A program made the position numbers and the translations under genes. A DNA stretch of 64,000 nt from Thermosynechococcus sp. (GTDB lineage: Bacteria; Cyanobacteriota; Cyanobacteriia; Thermosynechococcales; Thermosynechococcaceae). The notes under the pieces are model-generated. The model saw nothing but the letters and a program-made list of their open reading frames with translations, was not told where the DNA came from and searched no databases. The stretch lies in contig NZ_AP024678.1 in assembly GCF_025999095.1 (NCBI RefSeq), forward strand, positions 899,527-963,526. The letters are read 5' to 3'. Shown here one piece after another: positions 55,001 through 61,958 of the stretch (position 1 is the stretch's first letter; each line of letters opens with the position of its first letter).

Positions 55001-55508
55001 CCAGTCCATCTCGGCCATTTTCCGCGCGGCTGCCTGCGCGCCAGATGAACCAGCGCTGCCGCGGGCAGAGAACCATCACGCCCTTGTCGCCCGCTGCGCA
55101 GAGATTGCCACCGACGAGCAGACCGTCCTCGGCGGCCAGCTCGGCCCGCCGCGCAGTGTCCGCCGCAAGCTCTACGAGCGGCTCGATCGCTACCGCGAGC
55201 AGCTTCAGGCGAAGCCCACGCTCTTCACCTCAGAGACCTTGCAACAGCTCGACCGGGTGCTTGATCTCATTTACCGATATCCACTCAAGAATGCAGCCAA
55301 AGAAGCCATCAGCCGGCAGATGCGCCTGGGCATCACCGATGAAGCGCTGCTCGAGCTGGTAATGCGCCGCGCAGCAGATGAGAACCTCTGTGAAATAACC
55401 GCCGAAGAGACCCAAGCGCCAACCGAACCCAAAGTCATCTGCTCGATGGGATTAGCCTCGGCTGCGCCTTCGAATCATTCGGCTCTCACAGGAGATGTGC
55501 AACAATGA
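52038..55508 (+). CDS. PLD-nuclease/SNF2-family helicase fusion (defence motor)
   Basis: A 1156-residue protein. Residues about 1-200 form a phospholipase D-like nuclease domain with HxK (His140, Lys142) and GSSNLTLAGLSQQGELNV, the pattern of PLD nucleases. Residues about 260-880 are an SF2 SNF2-type helicase: Walker A GDVVGLGKT (283-291), DESH box (358-361), motif III LLLTATPYNKL, and motif VI IQRAGRVDRIGQ (834-845). The C-terminal 270 residues are helical and unassigned. It overlaps the methyltransferase gene by 4 bp, so the two form one operon. Likely a DNA translocase that cuts unmodified DNA. It has no HIP1 octamer and differs in codon use from the backbone, which suggests acquisition. 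Not seen in it: DUF1998 or other DISARM DrmA features. Confidence 0.85.
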   Translation: MPQIYDNISQSLADGLRQFIGSAQSCAFCVGYLNLRGWDQLADLVDALPGGREEAACRVLVGMQRPPEEEMKALARLKRDPETVDGLKLAQLKRRMTESFKQQLEFGVPSAQAESTLRRLAAQLRAHKVFLKAFLPYPLHAKLYLVRRTDSVTPLIGFVGSSNLTLAGLSQQGELNVDVVEQDAAAKLQAWFDERWRDELAIDLTDTLANLIETSWVRTELVRPYLLYLKIAHHLSEEARQGEREFRLPPIFSEKGTPLLDFQERAVSLAAHYLYRRGGVLLGDVVGLGKTLMATAIARIFQEDDQSNTLVVCPPKLAPMWEQYLQNYEINGRVLSLGKVSDVIGRDNAPRYRLLVIDESHNLRNRESKRYRALRDYIERNDPRVLLLTATPYNKLFTDLGNQLRLFLDENQDLHVRPERFFQGWAASGKSEMDFIACFQTSPHSLRAFEQSTFPEDWRDLMRLFLVRRTRQFIIRHYATFDQAKQRYYVLLNGQPAYFPVRKPKRLEFTIREDDPTDQYARLFRDEVVQVIEGLALPRYGMAQYLVQDAEKLAQGDEKRILDNLNRAGHRLIGFCRTNLFKRLESSGYSFLLSVRRYILRNLVTLHALENGRPIPIGTQDAAMLDTAVSDSDDDTAVVPDDVDPPLDESAAESAASGAALDPLAPFKARAAAVYKTYVQQFHNRFDWLDAKFFRPALKQALEADATALLAILASMGEWDPGHDAKLGALETLLTEHHPNDKVLVFTQFADTAQYLGQQLPKRGITGLEIVTNQTGDPVALARRFSPSTNGGLRAGEQELRILIATDVLAEGQNLQDCHIIVNYDLPWAIIRLIQRAGRVDRIGQKHDTIHVYSFLPAEGVERIIRLRKRLFERLQANQEVIGTDETFFGEEAANRLRDLYTEKAGTLDDDQSDEDIDLASLALQVWKSASETDQKEAIALPPIVSATRALAETADPDQHPPGVITYLRYPDGTDALIRVDKDGNLVSQSISAIFRAAACAPDEPALPRAENHHALVARCAEIATDEQTVLGGQLGPPRSVRRKLYERLDRYREQLQAKPTLFTSETLQQLDRVLDLIYRYPLKNAAKEAISRQMRLGITDEALLELVMRRAADENLCEITAEETQAPTEPKVICSMGLASAAPSNHSALTGDVQQ

Positions 55509-58500
55509 ACACCCTGCTCCAACGCATCCAGTCGTGCCTGAACGCCGCCGGCTCACCGCAGCAGCTCAGCAATCTCTTCTGCCGAACCCTCCACTGGGGC
55601 GCACCGCGCGGCTTGACGCCGCGCACGCTCGATCTCGGCACGCCCATCAACCAGCGCATCACGCTCCATCCGGTAGCGCAACTCTCAGGGCTGCCGGTGT
55701 ATCGCGTCGAGTGGCCTGACGACCAGCTTCCCGGTGTTACCGCCCGCCGCGCGGTCCAGCGCGTCCTCAAACCCATCCACGCTGAGCATCTTCTGTGCTA
55801 TGTAACCTCCGACCAGCGACAAGTTGCCTTCACCTGGGCGCGCCAGCGATCTGACGGCAAGATCGAACTCCGCACCCTGCCCTACGAGGTCGGCTCCGCT
55901 GCCCGCACCACCATTGAACGCCTGGGCGAACTTGCCTTTAGCCTCGACGAGCTGATGTCTGGTGAGCCGCCGATCACCACCCTCACCGACAAACTCGATC
56001 GCGCCTTCGATGTTGAAGCAGTTACCCAGCGGTTCTATCAGGAACTTGCCAACTGGTTCTTCTGGGCGCGCGAGCATGTGCAGTTCCCGATGCCGCCGAC
56101 CGAAAAGAACTCTGAAGCCTACATTTCCCAAAGCCTCATTCGCCTGATTACCCGCCTCATCTTCTGCTGGTTTGTGAAAGAGATGGGGTTGATCCCACGC
56201 GAACTCTTCGATCTAGGCACACTCTCAAGGCTCCTCAAAAACGGCGACAAGCTGCCGGAAAGCAAGAACACCACCTTCTATAAAGCGATCCTGCAAAACC
56301 TCTTCTTCGCCACGCTCAATCAGGAAATCGGCAAGCGGCAGTTTCGCAAACGCAACAAAGACCCACGCGGGCGCGATCCCCACTGTGGCATCACCAACCT
56401 CTACCGCTACGAAGACTACTTCAACAATCCCGACCAATTTCTGCAGCTGGCGAAAAATATCCCCTTCCTCAATGGCGGACTGTTTGAGTGCTTGGATCGG
56501 GTCTATCGCACCGAAGAGAACCGACCTACCATCCGCATCGATGGCTTCTCCGATCATCCGAAAAACCCGCTCTTTATGCCCGATTTTCTGTTCTTCAGCG
56601 ACGAGCAGGTGGTGGACCTTTCCCAAGCCTACGGCCAAACCAAATTCAAGCGCGCTACTGTGCGCGGTTTGATCCACATCTTCCATCGCTACAACTTCAC
56701 GGTCACTGAATCCACACCGCTCGATCAGGAGGTGGCGCTCGATCCTGAATTGGCTGGAAAAGTCTTTGAGAATCTGCTGGCGGCCTACAACCCGGAAACC
56801 GCCACGACCGCACGGAAAGCCACAGGTTCCTATTACACCCCGCGTTCCATCGTGGAGTACATGGTGGATGAGTCACTGTTGGCGTATCTCAAGCCGAAGC
56901 TCCAGGCGGTTCATCCGTCAGACACCCATGAGTCCCGCCTCTGCCATCTGCTGGCCTACAACGATGAACCGCACCAGTTCAGCCCTGAAGAGGTGGAAAC
57001 GCTCATTACCGCCCTTGATAATCTGAAGGCGATTGACCCGGCCTGCGGTTCGGGTGCATTCCTGATGGGGCTACTGCATAAGCTGGTCTTCATCCTAGGC
57101 AAACTCGACCCACGCAACGAAGGCTGGAAAGAGAAACAGATTGCCAAAGCCCAAGAAATCCCCGACGCCACTATCCGCGATAAAGTGCTCGCGGACATCG
57201 AGCAGGCCTTTGCCGCAGGTGAACTGGATTACGGCCGCAAGCTCTATCTCATTGAGAACTGCCTCTACGGCGTGGACATTCAGCCCATCGCTGTTCAAAT
57301 CGCCAAAATGCGCTTCTTCATCTCGCTAACCGTGGATCAGAAAGTGGATCCGTCTGCCCCCAACCTGGGCATCCGCCCGCTGCCGAACCTCGAAACCAAA
57401 TTCGTCGCCGCCAACACGCTCATCGGCATCGAGCGACCGGCACAGTTCGCCTTTCGCACCCCGAAGATTGAGGAACTTGAGCGCGAACTGGCACGCGTGC
57501 GCGAGGCCCATTTCACAGCCCGCACCCCGCAAACCAAGCAGAAGTACCGCGAGTGCGATGCCCAGCTCCGCGCCGAGCTCGCCGAGTTATTGAAGCACGA
57601 CGGCTTGGGAAGCCAAACAGCGGAGAAGCTCGCCGCCTGGGACCCTTACGACCAAAATGCTTTTGCCAACTGGTTTGACCCGGAATGGATGTTCGGAATC
57701 CGCAATGACTTCGATATCGTGATTGGCAACCCGCCTTATATCTCAACAAAAGGCATAGACGCAGAAAACAAAAAACAACTTGAAAAACATTTTGGTTTTA
57801 CTGACGATACTTATAATCATTTCTTTTTTAAGGGACTTGAATTATTAAAAGATGAAGGTATTTTAACATACATTACTTCAAAAAGCTATTGGACCATACA
57901 AACCAAAAAAAATCTTCGTGAACTTTTGCTTAAAAATACTATACTTCAGATTTTTGATACTGCCAATCCGTTTGAAAATGCAATGGTCGATACCGGTGTG
58001 GTTATTGTTAAAAAAGCTACACCAACACCCACACATGAAGTTGTATTCTTAGATGGCAAAACGAGTATTACCCAACCACAAAAGTACACCATCCAGCAAA
58101 ACGATTATGCCACTGCTCCCAATAAAGTAATATTTGTACCCACCGATTTTAACAAAAAAATATATCAACGCTTGGGAAAAACGGTTAACGAATTACTAAA
58201 CCAATGGTGGGATAAAATTTCCACCAGCAAAAACATAGATAAACATAAAAAAGAACTTGAAACATACCGCAATTCGTTAAAACCAGGTGATATTACGCTA
58301 CTGGGATTAATTACCGAAGGTGGTCAGGGACTTGCTACAGCTAACAATGGTAAATACATTGGGGTATTGGAAGGCACCAAATGGGCTGATAATGTTCGTA
58401 AGCAACGCCCCGAAAAACTTCTGTTAGCAACGAAATTTTGCAAAGAAAAAGGCATACGAACCAAAAACGATGCCCAACAGTTTCTGAACAACCTAAACGA

Positions 58501-59218
58501 AAAAGAAATTCGACAGCTTTTTGACGATCTAAAAGAAAAATACGGACGCGATATTTTTGGGCAGGGCTGGCTGTACCGCATTGTAAGTCCCGATGAAATA
58601 GCTGATGTAGACACCCTTACCAACGATGAAAAACTCAACGGTATTGACGGCGAAAAAACTTTTGTGCCCTACGACAAAGGCGATAAAGATGGCAACCGCT
58701 GGTATGCTCCTACACCTTATTACATCGATTGGAGCAAAGAAAATGTGAAATTTTTAAAAGAAAATTCAGGGAAAAAAGGCGAAGGAATGCCTGTTGTACG
58801 CAATCCACAATTCTACTTCCGGGAAGGTTTTTGCTGGACAGATGTTAGTTATGCAATTAGATGTAGAATAAAGGAAAATAGTCTGCACGATGTTCTTAGT
58901 ATGTCATTATTTCCAATTTTTTCTTTGATAAATTCAAAGTTTATTGTAAGTCTATTAAACTCGGATTTTATGTCAACGTATTTAAATGCTTTTGTGAATA
59001 CGACTGTTCATTTCCAAATCAACGATGCCCGTCAATTGCCGATAATTATTCCCACTGCAGAGCAATTAAAAGTGTTTGAAGATATATTTAACCGTGCGGT
59101 TTCGGTGCAAAAGCAAAAATTTGCGGGCAAGCTGAGCGAAAAAGAGGCGGAAGCAAAATTAGAAGAAATACAGCGGGAGTTGGATGAAAGGGTGTTGGAG
59201 ATGTATGGGGTAACATGA
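55505..59218 (+). CDS. Eco57I-class adenine-specific DNA methyltransferase, mosaic
   Basis: A 1237-residue gamma-type N6-adenine methyltransferase. The SAM motif AIDPACGSGAFLMGLLHKL is near residue 509 and the catalytic NPPY at 742-745; GSYYTPRSIVEYMVDESL lies just before motif I. The N-terminal about 430 residues are helical with a family-specific LANWFFWAREHVQFP. The C-terminal half (about 750-1237) would hold the target-recognition domain. DNA is GC-rich up to the NPPY codons and strongly AT-rich with poly-A/Lys codons afterwards, to about 59215, so the recognition half came from a different source. Together with the upstream helicase it would make a restriction-modification or related anti-phage pair. 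A 20-codon in-frame stretch follows the TGA. Confidence 0.9.
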   Translation: MNTLLQRIQSCLNAAGSPQQLSNLFCRTLHWGAPRGLTPRTLDLGTPINQRITLHPVAQLSGLPVYRVEWPDDQLPGVTARRAVQRVLKPIHAEHLLCYVTSDQRQVAFTWARQRSDGKIELRTLPYEVGSAARTTIERLGELAFSLDELMSGEPPITTLTDKLDRAFDVEAVTQRFYQELANWFFWAREHVQFPMPPTEKNSEAYISQSLIRLITRLIFCWFVKEMGLIPRELFDLGTLSRLLKNGDKLPESKNTTFYKAILQNLFFATLNQEIGKRQFRKRNKDPRGRDPHCGITNLYRYEDYFNNPDQFLQLAKNIPFLNGGLFECLDRVYRTEENRPTIRIDGFSDHPKNPLFMPDFLFFSDEQVVDLSQAYGQTKFKRATVRGLIHIFHRYNFTVTESTPLDQEVALDPELAGKVFENLLAAYNPETATTARKATGSYYTPRSIVEYMVDESLLAYLKPKLQAVHPSDTHESRLCHLLAYNDEPHQFSPEEVETLITALDNLKAIDPACGSGAFLMGLLHKLVFILGKLDPRNEGWKEKQIAKAQEIPDATIRDKVLADIEQAFAAGELDYGRKLYLIENCLYGVDIQPIAVQIAKMRFFISLTVDQKVDPSAPNLGIRPLPNLETKFVAANTLIGIERPAQFAFRTPKIEELERELARVREAHFTARTPQTKQKYRECDAQLRAELAELLKHDGLGSQTAEKLAAWDPYDQNAFANWFDPEWMFGIRNDFDIVIGNPPYISTKGIDAENKKQLEKHFGFTDDTYNHFFFKGLELLKDEGILTYITSKSYWTIQTKKNLRELLLKNTILQIFDTANPFENAMVDTGVVIVKKATPTPTHEVVFLDGKTSITQPQKYTIQQNDYATAPNKVIFVPTDFNKKIYQRLGKTVNELLNQWWDKISTSKNIDKHKKELETYRNSLKPGDITLLGLITEGGQGLATANNGKYIGVLEGTKWADNVRKQRPEKLLLATKFCKEKGIRTKNDAQQFLNNLNEKEIRQLFDDLKEKYGRDIFGQGWLYRIVSPDEIADVDTLTNDEKLNGIDGEKTFVPYDKGDKDGNRWYAPTPYYIDWSKENVKFLKENSGKKGEGMPVVRNPQFYFREGFCWTDVSYAIRCRIKENSLHDVLSMSLFPIFSLINSKFIVSLLNSDFMSTYLNAFVNTTVHFQINDARQLPIIIPTAEQLKVFEDIFNRAVSVQKQKFAGKLSEKEAEAKLEEIQRELDERVLEMYGVT

Positions 59219-59281
59219 AAGTATGATGAGGCGGTGGTGGAGCTGGTGCGGGCGCGGTTGGAGAGGGCGCGCAGCGTGTAG
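59219..59281 (+). other. In-frame open extension beyond methyltransferase stop
   Basis: After the TGA at 59216-59218 the same frame continues for 20 codons, KYDEAVVELVRARLERARSV, to TAG at 59279. Base composition returns to GC-rich exactly here, as in the first half of the gene. A related coding-like stretch (ILQLLRAPLEKADSA then stop) precedes the second REP/RAYT unit at about 60018-60065. It may be the original C-terminus left behind when the AT-rich segment replaced the recognition half. Confidence 0.35.
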
Positions 59282-59302
59282 GGGCGAAAGATTTTTCGCC
59301 CC
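59281..59302. repeat. REP-like hairpin upstream of RAYT
   Basis: GGGGCGAAA-gatt-TTTCGCCCC, a 9-bp perfect stem with a 4-base loop, 24 bp before the RAYT start. The 24 bp between hairpin and ATG (GATACGTA, then a T-run and TTAGCC) is conserved in the second unit at 60065-60110, so hairpin and gene form one mobile-type module. Confidence 0.65.
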
Positions 59303-59326
59303 ACCGTCGATACGTATTTTTTAGCC

Positions 59327-59977
59327 ATGCCCTACGACCCGCAAAAGCACCATCGGCGCAGCATTCGGCTGAAGGGGTACGATTACACCCAGCCGGGGGC
59401 GTATTTTGTGACCATTTGCACGCAGGGGCGGGCGTGTCTGTTTGGCCAGGTGGTGGAGGGCCAGATGCGGTTGAACGAATTCGGCGAAATCGTTGCCCAA
59501 ACCTGGTATGACCTACCCAACCATATTCCCAATGTGGCATTGGATGCATGCATCGTCATGCCCAATCATATGCATGGGATTATCGTCATCACCGATGCGT
59601 CCCCACAAATTGTAGGGGCAATTCATGAATTGCCCCTACATGAATTGCCCCTACATGAATTGCCCCTACATGAATTGCCCCTACAATCCCAACCGCACCA
59701 ACAATTACCTCAACATGAACGGCGTCGCATGTTGTTGCCGAAAATCATTGGACGGTTCAAAATGGCATCAGCCAAGGGCATCAACAAAATCCGGAATACC
59801 CCCGGCATCCCTGTCTGGCAACGCAACTATTACGAACACATCATCCGCACCGAAGACGCCCTGCAACGCATCCGCCAATACATCGTCACCAACCCCCTGC
59901 GCTGGCACCTCGACCGCGAGAACCCCAACCCCACGGGCAGAAACCCCGACGAGGAAATGTGGTTCGGCAGTGCATGA
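59327..59977 (+). CDS. REP-associated tyrosine transposase (RAYT)
   Basis: A 216-residue Y1/HUH-type protein of the RAYT (TnpA_REP, IS200-like) family. It has HHRRSIRLKGYDYTQPGAYF, the HUH motif in VMPNHMHGIIVI, and WQRNYYEHIIRTEDALQRIRQYIVTNP with the catalytic tyrosine region. RAYTs cut and join single-stranded REP hairpins. Residues about 99-119 contain four tandem HELPL repeats encoded by an expanded REP palindrome, between the HUH strand and the catalytic helix, so the expansion may affect activity. It follows the methyltransferase by about 100 bp. Confidence 0.88.
   Translation: MPYDPQKHHRRSIRLKGYDYTQPGAYFVTICTQGRACLFGQVVEGQMRLNEFGEIVAQTWYDLPNHIPNVALDACIVMPNHMHGIIVITDASPQIVGAIHELPLHELPLHELPLHELPLQSQPHQQLPQHERRRMLLPKIIGRFKMASAKGINKIRNTPGIPVWQRNYYEHIIRTEDALQRIRQYIVTNPLRWHLDRENPNPTGRNPDEEMWFGSA
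59611..59684. repeat. REP palindrome and 15-bp minisatellite inside the RAYT gene
   Basis: 59611-59640 is a perfect 30-bp palindrome with arm TGTAGGGGCAATTCA. Its right half, unit ATGAATTGCCCCTAC, is then repeated four times without a gap or mismatch (59625-59684). At 15 bp the unit keeps frame and encodes HELPL four times. The GGGGC/GCCCC core is the same as in the REP hairpins upstream. Confidence 0.85.
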
Positions 59978-60064
59978 AGTGGCATAGCGATGGGAGCCGA
60001 GGCGTTGACCTGGAGCGATCCTTCAGCTGCTGCGCGCACCGCTGGAAAAGGCAGACAGCGCTTA

Positions 60065-60085
60065 GGGGCGAAAATTTCTTGCCCC
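60065..60085. repeat. Second REP-like hairpin
   Basis: GGGGC and GCCCC flank an imperfect AT-rich interior (GAAAATTTCTT), a degenerate version of the hairpin at 59281-59302. It lies 24 bp before the ATG of the truncated second RAYT, the same spacing as in the first unit. Confidence 0.5.
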
Positions 60086-60109
60086 AGTGTGGATACGTAA
60101 TTTTTAGCC

Positions 60110-60260
60110 ATGCCCTACGACCCGCACAGGCACCATCGGCGCAGCATTCGCCTGCCCCGATATGACTACACCCAGCCGGCGGCGTATTCTGTGATCCTTG
60201 TTAGGAAGGATTGGATGTGTTTTTTTGCGAAAGTGGTGGCAGCGGAAATCGTAAACCAAT
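60110..60260 (+). pseudogene. Truncated second RAYT copy
   Basis: MPYDPHRHHRRSIRLPRYDY is almost identical to the first RAYT, then similarity fades (AAYSVILVRKDWMCFF, aligned with GAYFVTICTQGRACLF) and ends about 50 codons in, before the HUH motif. The frame runs on to 60463 only as antisense of ndhD1. The truncation lies about 50 bp from the ndhD1 stop and marks the right edge of the acquired segment. Confidence 0.7.
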
Positions 60261-60307
60261 GCCAGCAAGAAATTGCTATTTTTGCCATGCCGCCGTCGAT
60301 GCGTTTA

Positions 60308-61909
60308 TTACAACTTGCTCCAATCACTCACAGTGTCCAAGCGTGGGGCCACCATTGGCAGGATTGCCAGGGGCTGCTCTCTCTGCTGAGCCAGTGTCGG
60401 TACCACCTCCCGCACGCGAGCAATCACTTGACCTGTCGTTGCATCGTAAATTTGCGTCAATAGCTTCGGATAGAGGCCAATGCCAATAATTGGCACCAAC
60501 AGGCAGGCAATGATAAACACTTCACGGGGTTCAGCATCCACAAGGGCTTCATGCTCGACCAGTTCCTTATTTTCGGGGCCGTAGAAAATTTCTCGCAGCA
60601 TCGAGAGCAGGTAAATCGGTGTCAAAATCACCCCCACTGCCGCCAAAAAGACCACAATCACACGGAAGGGCAAAGAATAGGCATCGCTGGTGGCAAAGCC
60701 AATAAAGACCATCAGTTCAGCCACAAAGCCACTCATCCCCGGCAAGGCAAGGGAGGCCAAGGAGCAGGCCGTAAACATGGCAAAGATCTTCTTCATTTTC
60801 TGGCCAACGCCGCCCATTTCCTCCAGAATCAGTGTATGCGTACGATCATAGGTGGCCCCGACCAAGAAGAAAAGGCTGGCCCCAATTAAGCCGTGGGACA
60901 CCATTTGCAGCACCGCCCCACTCATACCCAAATTGGTAAACGAGGCAATACCAATCAGCACAAAGCCCATGTGGGAAATCGAAGAGTAGGCAATTTTGCG
61001 CTTGAGATTGCGCTGGGCATAGGAGGTCAGCGCCGCATAGATGATGTTGACCACACCCAAAATCACCAAAACGGGGGCAAACTTGGCATGGGCTGCCGGC
61101 AGCATATCCACGTTCATACGAATAAGGGCATAGCCTCCCATCTTCAGGAGAATCCCCGCCAGGAGCATGTGCACTGGCGCCGTTGCCTCACCGTGGGCAT
61201 CCGGCAGCCAGGTATGTAGGGGGACAATCGGCAGCTTGACGCCGTAGGCCACCAAAAACCCTGCATAGACCAGCAATTGAAAACCAATGGCATAGTCCTT
61301 GGCCGCCAAGGTTTGCATATCAAAGCTGACGGTGTCGCCATAGAAGGCCATGGCCAAGCCCGCCACCAAAATAAAGAGGGAGCTACCAGCGGTGTAGAGA
61401 ATGAACTTTGTTGCCGCGTATTGACGCTTGTGGCCGCCCCAAATTGCCAAGAGCAGGTACACCGGGATGAGTTCCAGTTCCCAGGCCAGGAAAAACACCA
61501 GCATATCCTGCACGGCAAAAACAGCAATCTGGCCACCGTACATCGCCAGCATCAAAAAGTAAAACAGCCGCGGTTTCAGGGTCACTGGCCAAGCCGCCAA
61601 AATCGCCAGCGTCGTAATAAAGCCCGTGAGTAAAATCAACGGCATTGAGAGCCCATCGGCTCCCACTGACCAGCGCAGGCCAATTTCGGGAATCCAATCA
61701 TAGCTTTCCCACAGCTGCAGGCCAGGGGTGTTTAGGTCATAGAAATAGGTGAAGGCATAGACAATCAAGGCAAAGTCAATCAACCCCACCGTCAGGGCAT
61801 ACCAGCGGATTGGGCGTCCTTTGCCCGTGGCATCTGGAATGAAGGGAATCGCCAAGGCAGCCACAATCGGAAACAGGATAATTGTTGTCAGCCAAGGAAA
61901 GGTACTCAT
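60308..61909 (-). CDS. ndhD1: NAD(P)H-quinone oxidoreductase subunit 4
   Basis: A 533-residue proton-pumping membrane subunit of NDH-1 with about 14 helices. The start at 61909 gives [19 protein letters not shown]; the longer reading from 62008 is unlikely and overlaps ndhF1. The conserved [19 protein letters not shown] segment with the key glutamate and the [19 protein letters not shown] loop are present. Pairing directly behind ndhF1 is the arrangement of the D1/F1 pair used in respiratory/cyclic electron flow, not the CO2-uptake D3/F3 or D4/F4 pairs. The C-terminal end is 50 bp from the RAYT remnant. Confidence 0.93.
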   Translation of the reverse strand: MSTFPWLTTIILFPIVAALAIPFIPDATGKGRPIRWYALTVGLIDFALIVYAFTYFYDLNTPGLQLWESYDWIPEIGLRWSVGADGLSMPLILLTGFITTLAILAAWPVTLKPRLFYFLMLAMYGGQIAVFAVQDMLVFFLAWELELIPVYLLLAIWGGHKRQYAATKFILYTAGSSLFILVAGLAMAFYGDTVSFDMQTLAAKDYAIGFQLLVYAGFLVAYGVKLPIVPLHTWLPDAHGEATAPVHMLLAGILLKMGGYALIRMNVDMLPAAHAKFAPVLVILGVVNIIYAALTSYAQRNLKRKIAYSSISHMGFVLIGIASFTNLGMSGAVLQMVSHGLIGASLFFLVGATYDRTHTLILEEMGGVGQKMKKIFAMFTACSLASLALPGMSGFVAELMVFIGFATSDAYSLPFRVIVVFLAAVGVILTPIYLLSMLREIFYGPENKELVEHEALVDAEPREVFIIACLLVPIIGIGLYPKLLTQIYDATTGQVIARVREVVPTLAQQREQPLAILPMVAPRLDTVSDWSKL

Positions 61910-61958
61910 GGCAATCGTGTTTACTCCTCCAGCAGTTGGGAAAGAACTATGACCGGGG

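Noticed and set aside
52038-59218. Calling the island DISARM or BREX
   Set aside because: No DrmA (DUF1998 helicase), DrmB, separate DrmC, PglZ or BrxC-like gene is present; only two genes support a system.
59625-59684. CRISPR-like array of 15-bp repeats
   Set aside because: Units are contiguous with no spacers, keep the reading frame and match a REP palindrome, so this is a minisatellite and not CRISPR.
60261-60463. Continuation of the second RAYT frame into ndhD1
   Set aside because: From about 60308 the frame is antisense to ndhD1 and carries no RAYT motif.
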